From: Austropuccinia psidii
Taxonomy: Eukaryota > Basidiomycota > Pucciniomycetes > Pucciniales > Sphaerophragmiaceae
Length of the DNA: 64,000 bases
Assembly (NCBI GenBank): GCA_023105745.1
Contig: JALGQZ010000001.1
Span: forward strand, 47,181,662 to 47,245,661
Reading direction: 5' to 3'
Shown here one piece after another: positions 24,563 to 37,715 of this stretch. Position 1 is the stretch's first letter, and the number at the start of each line of letters is the position of its first letter. The notes below the pieces were generated by a model. That model saw only the letters and a program-made list of their open reading frames with translations. It had not been told where the DNA came from and ran no database searches. A program made the position numbers and the translations under genes.

Positions 24563-25611
24563 ACTAAACCTAGTAAATTATATTACCTTTAATAATAATG
24601 ATAAACTATTTTTAACCACTTTCATCACTTCTATCATTGTTAATCTTGAATGAAGATTACAGTAAGTGAGCATAAATGATCAATTTTGAGCTCAAAATTT
24701 GATCATTAATACCTTTTGAGTTATACAAGCTAAAACAATTTTGAGAGTCAAATATGATAGCTTGGAATGTCATTGTTGAACTTCCAAGGAAATCTCATTA
24801 GATCATCAAAACTCTATTTTCAATGATTTTTCTTGTAACTCCTCTTTTATGTTGAAATTTACTATTGGAAACTTCAAACCATAATCTCAAGGGGTTATAC
24901 CTTGAATAAAATTCTAACAATTACATCGTTATTTTCATTTAAGATAGTAGAATATGAATATTTAATCTGCACTAAGCTTGGACCACTTTCACAAAAAAGT
25001 GGTCAAGACCTATAACAAATTTTGTCAATAAACCCCTACAAGTTATAATCTTGTTTATAACTTGTCAAATAAAGTTTATATCTGTATTCTTAAATTAATT
25101 AAGTGGTAACTCAATTTTTTGTTTCAACTCTCTATCATGTATATTTCAAGTGATATGAGATAAAAAACATGAATATATGCACTGATATTGAAAGTGCATA
25201 TATTCAGGTTATTTCCTCAAGTATTGACTTTAAATATTACATAAGAATTTTATATTTGTAGCTTCTTCATAAGGAATCCTATGGTGAGATTCATTTTACA
25301 TTTTTTCCATTGGTGTCTGAGATGAACAAGAATTTTCGCCTCTTTATGGTATTTTTACTTATTAAACAGTAATTATTGTCTTTACAGATATGGAATAAAA
25401 ATGTTATATTTGTATTTTACCATGAGGAATATAATTTTAAAGCTTATTTTACAAATTTATTCATGTGATTCTGAGTTAATAAAAAACTTATGCCTATTTA
25501 TAACATTTTTACTTATTTTAAGATTATATTTTCATTGTTATCATTAGAATAATCTTTGTGAAGTTATTTTGTGGGATTCTTGGATAAGTGGTCATATCTC
25601 AAAGGCTCACA
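24563..25611 (-). repeat. J 3' LTR, proximal piece
   Basis: Ends GGCTCACA at 25611, so the LTR starts TGTGAGCC on the minus strand. Homologous to H LTR read in reverse (24660-25400 against 27420-26690). Diverged and old. No gene. Confidence 0.75.
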
Positions 25612-26449
25612 ATCTTACCACCAAACAAGATTGTACCACAATCTGATATGATGAATTAGGGTATCATCCACTGTCCTACCTTGTAATTAGACTTTATTAG
25701 TCTTGAAGCTCAATAATGCTCAAATTTTCTGCTCTTTAGATCTTCTTTCATATCTGAAACTTCTCAATAGCTTATCAGAATTAGTAATATTGCTCTCAAG
25801 TAGATATTCATCTTCTTCAGTTGGGTTTCTGTTTCTTGTCCTCCTTTCTTCAAGGACTTTTACAATTTTCTTTTTGTCTCCTTCATTTAAAGGGGGAATT
25901 TCAAGTGGTGGTATATTTCTTGAGGGAAATAGTTCCTTATCACTTTAGCTGTAAGGTTTTACTAGGTTCACAGGTAAATTTGGGTATCTGTTCATCAATT
26001 CACCTGTTAATTCTAGTTGCACAGAATTAGGGCCATGTAATGCCCTTATGATTAAGGGTCCTGCAAAGGAATCTTTCCATTTCTTTGGTGTTTAATGTTA
26101 TTAAAGTTTAGATTTGATACTAATACCAAGTCTTCTACTTTGAAATAAGGTGGTTCATGATATTTGTCGCATCAGTCTTTTGCATATCTGAAAGACTCCT
26201 ACATACATCTGTTGGCATGATTGATTTCTTCATCAAGCATAATTTTGAAGTTGTTGCTGTAAGATTTATATCCACTAGGCCATTTTTAAGGGTATCATAA
26301 GCAAGTCTTGGATTCCAATCTTTTTCTAGTATTGCTGGCATTTTTACAGTTGAAGAATGGATTGATGTCTTATATGCCAGTTCAAGGGTTGGTATTAAGG
26401 TACATCAATAATGGGCAAAAACATCAGAGTCTTTGAGTTATAGGCCATA
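25612..26449 (-). pseudogene. J integrase C-terminus and tail
   Basis: Degraded minus-strand integrase end. It contains MPAILEKDWNPRLAYDTLKN (near 26341), the counterpart of [19 protein letters not shown] in G, then a GPY/F-like remnant. A hairpin AGATTGT/ACAATCT at 25628-25644 lies just before the LTR. The frame is interrupted at 26449 by H between the equivalents of FCAYG and FEYG and resumes on the other side at 55616. Confidence 0.78.
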
Positions 26450-27877
26450 TTCAAACCCTGTAGATATGAGAAAATCTACAAAAAGGTCACAGCAAACTTA
26501 TAATAACTATTCTAATGATAAGAATTAAAGATATTATCTTAAACGTAGGTACAAATGCCATTAATAAGCATAACTTCTTGATTAGCTTGGATTATAGTGA
26601 ATAAATGTGTTGAATGAATTGGTAAATTAGACTTCTCATGGCTAAATACACATATAAAATTTTTATTTCATATCTATTAAGACAATACTTACTGTGCAAT
26701 AAGTAAAAATACCTTAAAAAGGCATAAACTCTTGTTTATCTCAGACACCAATGGAAATAAATGTAAAATAAATTGCACCATTAAATTCCCCATGAAAAGA
26801 AACACATATAACATTTCTATCTCATATCTGTAAATTCAATACTTTAGGAAATAAGCTGAATACATGCACTTTCATGATCAGCACATATATTCTTGGTTTT
26901 TATCTCATATCTCTTGAAATATACATCATAGAGAGTTGAAACAAAAAATAAATCTACCACATGATTACTTTAAGAATAAAGAGATGAACTTTCTTTGACA
27001 AGATATAAACAAGGTTATAACTTTTAAGGGGTTATTCAATGAAATTTCCATAGCTGTTGATGAATTGGTTGTAAAAATGGCCCAAACTTAAGAAAAATGG
27101 ACATTCAGGCTCTACATGTTTGTGCATTAATAATTATGCATTTTTTATTATTATATTCAAGGTACAACCCCCTGAAGTCATGCCTTGAAGGTTTAAATGG
27201 TAAATTTTGACAGAAAAGATGTGTTACAAGAAAAAGAATAAAAAATAGGGTTTTGATTATGTAATCAAATTCTCTTGAAACTTTAACAATGACATTCAAA
27301 TCTTTCAGAATTCACCCTCTGAATGAGTTGAGCATTTATAAGCTAAAAGTTATTAATGATCAAAGTTTAAGCTCAAAATTGATCATTTATGATCACTCAC
27401 TGTAATCTCATTTTAGGTTTAACAGTCATATAAGTAATAAAACTGGTTAATTCTATTATATTATGATTAATAATAAGAAAATCGACAAACTTTAGGCTTC
27501 TGCCAAGCCTACAATGTCATCAAATTTAGAATTATAGTGATAACTCTAAATAATGGCGTGATAATGAGATATTATGGCTTAATTATGATGTAATCATTAT
27601 TAAACCTTAGATTACTTGTCAATCCCAGTGAATATCATTAGTAAACATTTACTAGAGGCCTGTTGAACTTTGGGAGAGAAGATTTCACTATAAATACACC
27701 TCTTTTTACCTCAATTTCCCCCTTTTATTTGAAACTATTATATATTCAAAGAATCGAGTCCATCTTGATTATAATCATCAATTTTGATTTGATCAAATAA
27801 ATCTTTAATTTTTTTTTGGTTAAATTTTTTTAAATTCTATAATCCCCCATAAAACAAGAATATTTGTGGTTTCTTTT
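26450..27877 (+). mobile_element. H: solo LTR, first piece
   Basis: LTR of the G/J type inserted in J integrase. The duplication CCATA is found 29 kb apart at 26445-26449 and 55611-55615. The start is decayed (TTCAAACCCTG for TGTGAGCCTTT) but aligns with J's LTR start. This piece ends at the TSD CTTTT (27873-27877) of G. Positions 26693-27877 recur at 53213-54397 with about 24 differences counted by eye. No gene. Confidence 0.82.
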
Positions 27878-29759
27878 TGTGAGCCTTGAGGTATATTTTA
27901 CATACCCAAATAGGCCACAATTATCTTAAAAAGAAATTTTGAATTATGCATAACTCATAAGTCATGCATATATCCAAAATTCATCATTTTCAATTTCAGA
28001 AAAGATGAATAACTTTCTTTGGGTAAGTAAATCCATGGATTTAAGACCAGATTTGCATTCTACACAAAAATTCACCTAGGGTAGCTCCATAGAGTGAATA
28101 AGCTCAAATTAACTCTTTGAGGTGGTAAAATGGAAAATACTTCAATACCACATCATCAATACCACATAAAAGATCCATGAAAATTTTTGTTTTTCTTAAT
28201 TTCACGCCAAAATAATGGGAAAGTGAGAAATCCCATGTTACATATACACTAAGAATAGTGTTATGCATGTTTCGAGCACTTAATATCATGGTATTCTTAC
28301 ATGGACTTTTGGTACACCCATAGTGGATATCTCACTTTAAGCTTAAATTACTATTTTGACGTAAAAATTAGGCAAGGGGGACAAAAGACATCAAAGAGAG
28401 CCAGGGTACCCAACTTCTGAGGCCTCAGAGGCGTGGATAGCTCCAGAGCATGGATCCATGGCTCATCTTGGCCCAATTGGTAAACTAAAACTCTTTGGGA
28501 ACTTGGTTACCAAGTTACACCTACTGTAATCATAAGAAAATAGCAAATAACCTGCTATTTTGACGTGCCAAGGAGGTAATAAGCTACTTAGGCTCCTGTA
28601 ACCATGTCAATTCGTGATTACTTACCATGACTAGACCCTAAAAGAGTAATTAAAACCCTTTTGGGATCCATATTCATTTATTTACCTCATAGCAACCAGC
28701 AAAATACTGCTATTTGCAATTCTACATAGAAATGAGGCAAAAACTTCAAAAACTCATTAAAAACAAAATTCTTGATGAATCTTTCTGAAACTTTCAGGAC
28801 CAATGAAGAGCTGTATTATCTATGGTACAACCAAAAAGAATTACAGTTTTACTAGTAAAATTAAAAGTTTTTCTTACAGTCCATTTTTGACCATTCTATG
28901 TGAAACACTGAATCTTCAAAAATTCACAGTAATTAAAACCTGTGATGAAATTGGCAATAACATTGATAACTTTGAGAAATCAATGATTATTTTGGAATAA
29001 AAGAAGATTTATTGTTGTTACTCCTTTTATTCTTAACCATATTGGGGTTAGTAGTCACGTAAAAGCATCAATTAAGTAATTATGATAATCTTACGTGACA
29101 ACAGATGATGCAATGATTAATCCAAAAAGGTTTATTGTTTTCTCACTCACTGGTTTTTCAGTTTGCTCAATGGCATGCCTCTGTGAGCTGTTGTTGACTT
29201 AAAAGAAGCCTCTTCTTGCTGTTTTTTCCGTATCATCATCTTATCAATTTATTAAATCATTATTACCAACAAGTAAGCATTAGTTAAAGCTATTCTTAAG
29301 TGTTTTAAATCTTTCATAATCAACCAGAAAGACGTGCAATCATAGAATCCAACTATATATTGCTGTAATACTGTTATAAATCCTTTTGATCCCTTAAATC
29401 CACAATTCCACGTCAAATTTCTTTACTCTTATCTATCAATAAGTTCTTTGGAGTATTAGTGAGTCATTTATTTTTAATTCTTAAAGTTTTTCTCTAGTAA
29501 TAGTTTTCTTCAAGAATTATCTTTATAATTATTCTTGTAAAAGATAGTTATATATTAAAATAATTTGATTATTTTAATGAAGAAGTTTTTATTATTAAAT
29601 TCTTCTTGTAATTGATTCTTGTAGACAATTACTGCTCACTGTTATAATCACTAGTAGTGTATAACACGTGAAAGAAATAATTTTATAATTATTTAATTGT
29701 GGTTATAATAATTTTTATTATTATTATATTTCATAAGAACAGACATAGTACTGTTGATT
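27878..29759 (+). repeat. G 5' LTR, main piece
   Basis: TGTGAGCCTTGAGGTATATTT ... to the insertion of D; TSD copy TGATT of D at 29755-29759. The frames inside (28104-28289, 28803-29000) recur in the 3' LTR but have no protein support. Confidence 0.92.
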
Positions 29760-31266
29760 TGTCAGGGTGAGTCTATATAGTAGCTATAAAATGTAAATAC
29801 AAGCTGATATTATGACTGTGACATGTCAAAAACAAATAATAAATTAAATATTCAGGTCCTACTGCTACATGGTAACAGTGGTGATGAGTCTATTGAGGAC
29901 CTGGGTTGCAATGCTCTAATATCTTTGACTGTGAAGAAACACTACAATAATTATATTCTAATTATATCTTTAATAATTCTAAGGACACTACTGATGGATA
30001 ACAGTCTTGTCACGTAAGAATATAGGTAAAGTAAGATAAGATGATGGGTTTTTGAAGGAAAAAAAACCCTTCTTTTTATATCTTTCAAGAATGTCAAGAG
30101 TTATTAACTCTTCACACGTCAGATGAGTGAAAATTTTCACTCCAATGGTCAGTCTGTGGTTCTGGATCCTCAATTCTCACGTCAGTAGAGGCAGAATTGT
30201 GGTTTTGGAACCACAAATGATCATTCTGGATCAATACAGGGTGAAAAAACTTTTCACCTGCCACGTCAGCACTTGGATGACGTTGTTCTGGTGTCTGTAT
30301 GATCAATACTAGTCATTCTGGGCGGGTTTAAGCTTTGAACAACCATTATTTTGAGTATCAAGACAGTACTGGTTGGTACAGGTTTGGTACAGGCCAGTAT
30401 TGGTCAAAATACTTCCAACCAAGATATCTTAGTCAGTTTTTGAGATATCAAGAAACCAAGAGCACAGAATTGAAGGGCTTAATGAGCTCTTCAATTTGGT
30501 ATGCTTCATGTTTACCCTTCTTTCAAATAGCAAAAGTTAGAAGGGTTTTAAGTTTTTGGATATATTTTTGTACATCAGTATGAGGCTTCAAAAACTTCCA
30601 TGCCAGATATCTTCTTCAATTTGGAAGATATCTGTATTCTGATGATACAGTTTTGTAGGGCTTGATTAGCTCTACAGTTTGGTATATTACACTGTACAGT
30701 TGTATGAGTGTATGCCAAAGATACAGGGGTTTGTTTACTTTCTTGTTTTCAGAATATCTGCATTTGTGGTTGTTAAACCTTTGAACCAAGATCCCTCAGT
30801 CAATTTAAGAGATACAGATGTCTAATGTATCTCAAATCAAAGCTCTTGTTTATATCTTTAATTTGGTTATACTTTTGTACAGTTTTGTACAAGCCCTCTT
30901 TGACTTTCAGGGGGGTCTTGGTTTTGAAATAAAAGTCATATGGTATCTCCAGTTGTAGTAGTGTTACAACAACATGGATGATATCATTGTGTAGCTCTCT
31001 ATGTGAGCTTTAAGAAAAATACCATTTTGGTATATAATAACTTAAATATGCATAAGCTAGATGAGAGGTGAAAATAAGGGTTTTGACCTGTTTATTCTCC
31101 TCTAGGTTTCCTTATTCTGTTTGGATAAGGTTGGTGTTTAATTTAAGAGGATTGTTTTCTCTTATTTATTACCTGTATTTACTATATTTGTTCAATACTT
31201 GTCATACCATTATTTATGGTATGTTGGATGTCATGCTAGTGCTCTGTTTTGAGTCACAGGCTGACA
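29760..31266 (-). repeat. D 3' LTR
   Basis: Plus strand reads TGTCAGGGTGAG ... CAGGCTGACA; perfect 6-bp inverted ends TGTCAG/CTGACA. Contains GTACTGG/GGTACAGG/CCAGTATTGG clusters near 30350-30410. Several differences from the other LTR are at CG (for example CACG versus CACA). Confidence 0.95.
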
Positions 31267-31301
31267 TACCCTCCCTCAAAAGAAGGCTCATCATTGATGA
31301 G
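31267..31301 (-). promoter_or_regulatory. D polypurine tract and upstream hairpin
   Basis: On the minus strand a perfect inverted repeat CTCATCA/TGATGAG with a 1-nt loop (31301-31287) is followed by TTTTGAGGGAGGGTA directly before the 3' LTR. Confidence 0.72.
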
Positions 31302-32724
31302 ACTCTTCAGCCCTCCTGGAGGCTCTGAATCTTCTGAGGTGTATTTGTCCATCTGTGATTTCTTTCTAAGTTAACCATTTATCTTTATCTTCTGGTTGAT
31401 TCTTAAATCTAACCAGATATTGCCTGTTGTCTTTCCCATTAATTCTTATTTTCCTGGCTTTAATGATCTTTTTCACTGGTCCAGGTGAGTCATCTTCCTC
31501 TACCAATCTTTCATGGGTGACTGTCTTCTTTCTGTCAGGGAATTTCTCCTCATCTGTCTGGTGTTAAGGTTTGACCAGGCTCACAGGGAAAACTGGGTGT
31601 TTCCTAGAGAACTCTTTGGTCAGGTTGGCTTCTACTGCATTCTTTCCTATTAGTTTAATAATGGTGAATGGTCCTATGAATGAGTATCTCATCTTCTTGG
31701 GTCCTCTTAGGTTGTTGAAGTTAAGAGTTGAGATTAGAACTTGGTCTCCTTCTTTGAAATCAGGTTCTTGGTGACTTTTATCATATCTCTGTTTGTTATA
31801 TAATTTGGCTTCAGCCACACATTGCTCTGCTTTTTCACAGGCAGTCTTCCACATTGTGTGGAAGTCCTTAGCTGTGGGGTGTACTGAGAGGAGGTTCTTC
31901 TTCAAGTAGTCTACTGGAAGTAGTGGGTTCCATCCTTTCTCTAATGTGGCAGGGGTTTTTCCTGTCACTGAGTGTATACTTGTGTTGTATGCCAATTGTA
32001 CAGCTGGTAGGAGGGTTACCCAGTCATGGGTATATCCCTCATTGTCTTTATATTCCATGCCATATGCACAAAACCTTCTAATGATGTCTTCTAATGTTTG
32101 GATCATTCTTTCTGCTAGACCATCTGTTTGTGGATGGTAAGCTGTGGAGAATTCTAGTTTGGTTCCCAGCATCTCATATAGATTAGTCCAAAATTCTGAT
32201 GTGAATTTAGGGTCTCTGTCACTAATTATAATTCTTGGAACTCCACAGTTAGCTATCACATTGTTCCAGAAAAATATGGCTGTGTTCATTGCTGTGTCCT
32301 CTTTGTGACAGGGGAGACATCTGACACACTTGCTGTACCTGTCTACTACTACTAGGCATGCATTAAAGCTGTCTTTCCCTCCAGGGACCAGGCCTGTTAC
32401 CCAATCCATGTTTATTATTTCCCAGGGGTGTTTGCGCTCCTCTATACTCTGGAGTAATCCATATCTTTTGCCATGACTTCTGTTGGCTTTTTGGCATCTG
32501 GTACAAGTGTTGATGTATTCACTCAAGTCTTGTTCCCACTTTGGCCACCAAGCTGTGCTAAAGACTCTTTCTTTAGTTCTTTCTTCACTCATATGTCCCA
32601 TGTTTGGGCAGTCATGGCATTCCTGTAGTATCAGGGAAATATGTTCTCTATTTATTATTACCAGGGCACTTGTGTGTTTTTCCCTATGGTACAGTAGATC
32701 ATCTATCAGAAAAAATCTATTTTA
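31302..32724 (-). pseudogene. D integrase with chromodomain-like tail
   Basis: The open frame 32601-31564 (345 codons) holds the end of the zinc module (CTRC), the DDE core ([35 protein letters not shown]) and the GPY/F region ending FPVSLVKP, then TAA at 31566-31564. The HD...GH half of the zinc module lies just upstream in the same frame, after a TAA at 32724-32722. Past the 31564 stop the frame reads HQTDEEKFP and then NRQYLVRFKNQPEDKDKW, a short chromodomain-like tail with one more stop. Confidence 0.9.
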
Positions 32725-33490
32725 TTTGAAGTTTTTGAGCCATGGCTCTTCCAATTGGCTCTCTAGTTCAGGACTCCTGTACTTTTGTTTTAATAGTTGT
32801 ATCAATATACTACACTGTTTGTGTTTATTGTATGCTGATTGTACTATGCTAAAGAATTCTGTATTCAGATTAGAGGAGCTGATTCCCAGTATGGGTATCT
32901 CTTTACTCTCCCCATAGCTCTGTTCTGGGTTTGATGGGTCATTCCCTAATGCCCAGTTTGATAGTTTGAAGTTCTTTCTCCTATCTATCTCCATGCATTG
33001 TATAGGTATTTTGGTCCCATTTTCTGGGTCATATGCTGGATTCTCTTGGTCATTCTTCAGTGGCCACCTGCTGAGACCATCTGCATTAGTATGACTTTTC
33101 CCTTCTTTATAGATGATAGTCATATTCCCTCTGTATTCTTGTATGGCTATTTGCCACCTAAGCATGTGTCTGTTTGTTGTCTTCATGTTCAACAGTGATT
33201 TGAGGACTGTGCAGTCAGTAAAAACTTCAAATACTGCTCCTTCTAAGTAGTAATGGACTTTTTCTAATGCCCATACCAAGCATAGACATTCTGTCTGAGT
33301 AGCTCCATATCTGGCTTCTGAGTCTTTCAGTTGTCTTGATATATAGCAAATTACTCCTTCTTTGGTTATTCCATCCACTAGTTGCCTCTGGTGTAGTGCT
33401 GCTCCTAGTCCTTGGCTAAATGCTGCATCTTTATATAGTTTGAATGGTAGTTCAAAATCAGGCATCATTAGGACAGGGGCATTGGTCAGT
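32725..33490 (-). pseudogene. D RNase H and integrase linker
   Basis: Frame 33468-32722 begins MMPDFELPFKLYKDAAFSQG, where the usual YIDASGDG is changed: D of the first catalytic position stays (KDA) but the following residues are divergent. It continues [36 protein letters not shown] and ADGLSRWPL. It is joined to RT by a 1-nt deletion near 33490. Confidence 0.85.
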
Positions 33491-35288
33491 TCATATTTGA
33501 TCTTTCAAATGCATCTCTTCTTTCCTTGGTAATTTCAAAGACTACATCTTTTGAGCAAAGTTTGTATAGGCTACTAGTGATGTGTGCAAAGTTTTTTATG
33601 TGGCTTCTGTAGTAGCTAGCAAAGCCCAAAAAAGATTGCATTTCCTTGATGTTCTTTGGTACTGGTTTCTTCAGTACTGCAGCAACTTTATTTTGGTCTA
33701 TAGCTAGGCTCAAACCTGAAACTTTGTGTCCTAGGGCTAGCAGTTCCTGCTGTCCAAAGTTACATTTTTTAAGAGATATCTTCATGTTGATTGGTGTGCA
33801 TTTTCCCAATATTTTATCAATTTTCTTCACATGGTCTTCCCATTTTTCTGAGTATATTATGATATCATCCATGTACACTACCATCCACCCTTCCATTATT
33901 TCATCTTGAAATATGTTATCCATCATCCTCTGAAAATGGGCTGGTGCATTCTTAATGCCAAATGGCATTCTAGTATATTCATATATGCCCATATGGCATA
34001 TGATTATTAGCAATTTGATGGAATCTGGTTTCACCCCATTCTGGTGAAAGCCTTTCATGAAATCCATTTTTGTAATGAACTTGGCTTTTGCTAGTTTATC
34101 TAGTGCATGTGGTATCCTTGGGATGGGGTACCTATCTGCTTTGGTGTAATTATTCAAAGCCCTGAAGTCACCACATAGTCTGGATTTACCATCATGCCAA
34201 GTTATAAGGACTGGTGTAGTGACCTCTACTATCTCATTATGTCCTATTTTTCTTATTACCCCCATTTCTAGGAGTTCATTGATATGTTTCTCAATTTCGT
34301 TCCTAGTCTCCATGCTGGCTGGGTATGGTGGTCTCCTAAGCATAGGTGGATATGGTCTTTCTTCATCCAGATATAATTCTATATCATGTCCTTTGATTTT
34401 TCCTAGTGGTTCATCTCCTATTGCAAAAGCTCCTCTATGCTTTCTCAATACTTTCAGTAAGTTGAGTTTCATTTTACTGGTGAGTTGAGTGCCATATTGG
34501 GCTTCTTTGAATTCTTCCACTAGTTCTTTCAAGGTGTTATCATTTGTTACATGATTTATGTCAAAGGAAAATTTTTTGTCTTTGTTTGTACCTATGGTAA
34601 GATATCTGTTTTTACTATTGCAAATGTCCATACCATACATTCTTTGGTACTCTGTACCTAGTAAGAATCCTTGTACATGTGCATTCTCTAGAACTACAAA
34701 TTCAGGTTCCAGTCTGATATTTCCTTTTTGGTGTGGGATAATTATCTCTTTGATTATTGTCCCCAGTGAGTGCATTTTGCCTGATGCACTTTTAAAGTTT
34801 CTAGCTTTTGTTGGGATTATATCCTCTTCCCATTTGGGGAAGTGTTGTTTCAAGTATTCTTTTGCCACTATGGAGCAACTTGCTCCTGTGTCAATGATCA
34901 TTGGGTGTTTACAGTTCTCAATATAAACTGTTAATTTTGTAGGTGTTCCATGAATGAATCCCATCCCTCTATTTGGGGTTACCAGGAATGCTTGTGCATT
35001 CTGTTTGTGCTTACAGAGCTCTTTGTCTGTTGTTATTTGTGGTATTCCTGAATCCAATTCAATGTCTTGTATGTCAAGTGAACTTTCTTTATTGCATTCC
35101 ACTATGTATTCTTCTATGGTATCAGGTTCACTTTGTGATTCTGCTCTCATACCATTTCCCATGCTGTCAGAATCAGATTTTTCACCTGTTTGTTCTTCTT
35201 CTGATTCTTCATCAATTGCATATATTTTCTTTTTTGGTTTTGTGCAATTGTTGGCATAGTGGTCTGGTGATCCACAGTTGTGGCACAC
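33486..35288 (-). pseudogene. pol: D zinc knuckle, protease and reverse transcriptase
   Basis: A 600-codon open frame. It starts with the zinc knuckle [14 protein letters not shown] (C-X2-C-X4-H-X4-C). The protease has an intact DTGA (codons 34892-34881) and flap, then the PR-RT linker, RT fingers [20 protein letters not shown] and catalytic YMDD (33877-33866), then the thumb with [15 protein letters not shown]. The upstream TAG at 35351-35349 separates it from capsid in the same frame. A 1-nt deletion near 33490 ends it at FERSNMN. All catalytic residues of protease and RT are present. Confidence 0.9.
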
Positions 35289-35348
35289 ATATTTCTTTTT
35301 TGCGGTTTCTTTCCCTTTTTCTTTCTTTGTCTCTTTAACTTCAGACCT

Positions 35349-36587
35349 CTAGTCTTTGAAGTTTGGTTTATAGGATGTGTACCTTCCTATGGAGGTTTTT
35401 TTTCTCACATCTTGTATGAAATTTGCTATGTAATCAATGCTGCTGATGTTGTTGCATCTGCATTTGACTGCATGTTCTAGATCTCCTGGCAATTTTGTTA
35501 GGAGTTTATGGTTTCTCATTTCTATTGTCATATTGGGATCAATAGCTTTTAGCCTCTTTGTTTGTTTGAGGCACCATTCATAAGGGTCTTTTTCTGTGGA
35601 GTATCTATCACTTTCAAAGGACATGGTCTTTTGCCAGATCCAACTACCATTGCTATACTTTTGTATAATCTGGTTCCTCCACCATGGCCAGCTTTTCCTG
35701 CCATGTATTTCTTTCATCTCAGTATACCATATGTTTGCATGGCCTCTGAATGCTGTGTTAAGTCTTGTTGTGATCCAGTAGTCTGGTATCTTTGGGACAT
35801 CAACAAAGAGTCCATCAATATAGTCAATGATCTCCATATGGTCATATTCCCCAATTCCTGAGAACTTTGGCCAGTTTGTTACTTCTGGTAACTGTTTTAG
35901 TGCCTGTTTCTCTGAATAGTTGAGATTTTCCCCATCTTGGTACACTGACTCTGATATTAACTTTGGAATCTGATATTCAGGTTCCTGGTCATAGTCTTTA
36001 TCCTCTTCTTTCAATTTTGTAGAGGTAGTAGGTTGACCTTGTGTTGGAGGGTATTGATTGTCTTCCCTGTCATAGAGGTAATCAATTTCTTTGTGAAAGT
36101 TATCCTGTTGCTGCTGGATACTCCTCAGATCCCTCCTCACAGTTTGTTGTTCTTCTAGAATTGAATTCAACTGTCTGTTAGTTTTTTCAAATTCTGTCCA
36201 AATTTTGGCCAGATTTGTATTTAAGTCTTTTATGACTGTTGCTTGGAAAGCATTTTCTTCTTTCAATGTTTCCACTTCTGTCCTCATTTTTCCTGAGGTT
36301 TCATGTGTCCAATCCATGAATTGGGCCAATTTGGTCCATGTGAATTTGTTTTCAAACTCATGAGTGTGGATTGTAGTCTCAGTTATTAATTCTGGATCAA
36401 TTGAGTCAGAACTATCACCACTATTTGTAGGTACAACTATTTTTTGCTTTTGTGTACTTCTTGGACTAAGTCCATCAGCTTTTTCATCAATGGGTCTGCC
36501 TCCTTCTTCCTCTGGTTGAAAGAAGTTTTGTTTCTCCCTTGGGCTCCTTTTCTCCTGTTGGAAACTACCTGGAATGGTTGGGGAGCC
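35349..36587 (-). pseudogene. gag: D gag: coiled coil and capsid
   Basis: Same frame as frame a and as pol. After the TAA at 36588 the frame is open through a coiled-coil segment (LNTNLAKIWTEFEKTNRQLN; repeated Gln-rich heptads) and the capsid-like domain (WPKFSGIGEYDHMEIIDYID; WPWWRNQIIQKYSNGSW; LPGDLEHAVKCRCNN), ending TAG at 35351-35349. Gag-Pol in this element is thus one frame, as in G, broken by point stops. Confidence 0.88.
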
Positions 36588-37131
36588 TTAGATGAAGTTT
36601 CCTTTGGCTTGTAGGGCCTGGAACTTCTGGATTTTTGTGGGGAAGATGGGACTTCTCCTTCCATTTCTGGGGGTACCTGAATCTGACTGGGCTCTTCGTT
36701 GTGCCAAGATCTCTCTATGGCTTGTATGGCTGCCTGGTTCTCTTTGATTCTGGTTGCTCTTTCTTCTAAGAGTTTGGAATTCTTGTTGGGATTCCAACCT
36801 TGCATTTCTGTCAACAGTTCCATCCAAGCCATTTGCTTGAGACAGATCTTCTGGGTTGTTATCCCCACTTCTGCCCATGATGCTACCATAGTGAACATTT
36901 TGTTGTCCATGCTCCATGTGAAGAGGTCTCTCAGGAGTTTGTGTATTTGGAGGACCTGTTCTGCATCTGTCCAATCTCCTGGTTGGACTTCTGGGTTGAA
37001 TTTGATTTGGAATAAGACCTTGGGTAGGAGTTCCCTGATGGTAAGTCCTTTGCTGGTCACTTGCTCCAGTTCTTCTTCCTCTGTGTCTTCTTGGCCAGTG
37101 TTCTGGTTGATTTCTTGGGAATCCAAGATCT
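36437..37131 (-). CDS. D protein B, second exon, intact overlapping frame
   Basis: Open for about 231 codons in the frame overlapping gag frame a. Acidic start (QEDTEEEELEQ), a central helical block (PKVLFQIKFNPEVQPGDW, MFTMVASWAEVGITT, MAWMELLTEMQGWNPN) that aligns with the FLG...LLxxWxPL block of A1 and G, then a basic Ser/Pro/Lys-rich part and the end DLVQEVHKSKK. Spliced from exon 1 (acceptor TTAG ending at 37132), the product is 335 residues without a stop. Gag frame a across the same DNA has a stop. No family recognised; function unknown. Confidence 0.62.
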
Positions 37132-37152
37132 CTAAGAAGTGGAGGTGTCATG
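36588..37152 (-). pseudogene. gag: D gag N-terminal frame (frame a)
   Basis: From ATG near 37151 (MTPPLLRDLGFPRNQPEHW), Arg-, Gln- and Pro-rich, to TAA at 36590-36588, then continuous with capsid. Overlaps protein B over its whole length. Shows little similarity to frame a of A1 or G. Confidence 0.55.
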
Positions 37153-37211
37153 TTAACAATGTTAAAAAATGACAGACAAAACAAATGTTGTATTTTTCAA
37201 GGTTTATTTAC

Positions 37212-37523
37212 CTTTAGCAGGCCCTTGTACAAATTTATGATCTATACTCTTTGGCAATTTGCCTTTAGAGTTTACAACTGGGTTGATAACAGTGATTTTC
37301 TGTTTCTCAATCTGTTTTGGTGATCCAACTGGTTTTGTTGGAGCTTTTCTGGGTTTTTTGGCCCTTGGCACGGCTATTGGTGTCCAATCTTTTGAGTTGA
37401 TTGTCACTTCACTGTGTCTTTTCTGCTTGCCCTTGGTTTTTGGCAGCACCTCTCTGTCTTCTGAGGCTGTCACAGATGGATTTCCTTGTGACTGGGTTTC
37501 TAATGGAATGTAGTCTTTTTCCA
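37212..37523 (-). CDS. D protein B, first exon (candidate)
   Basis: A 312-nt open stretch with no in-frame Met, preceded by TTCTGAATAG and starting TG, so splicing of an upstream exon ending in A would create ATG. Encodes EKDYIPLETQSQGN then a very basic part with PRAKKPRKAP, which could be a nuclear localisation signal. It ends in phase 1 at donor GTAAAT (37211). The 80-nt intron to 37131 has TTAAC near its 3' end as a possible branch point. Confidence 0.5.
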
Positions 37524-37715
37524 CTATTCAGAAAAGATATTTCAGATTGTATATCAGTATTTTATGATAAAACAAAATGATTATATTCAATTCTACTGTT
37601 ATTTTTCGAAATTTTTAAGTATTTTATGTTTTTTTTATTATTATTGATTTTATATGTTTTTATTGAAAAATAACAGTTTTTGAGTTTTTCACTTATGTTT
37701 TATAAATGAAAACTG

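Noticed and set aside
35562..37513. Many plus-strand ORFs opposite D (33.6-37.5 kb)
   Set aside because: Antisense shadows of gag-pol on the minus strand.
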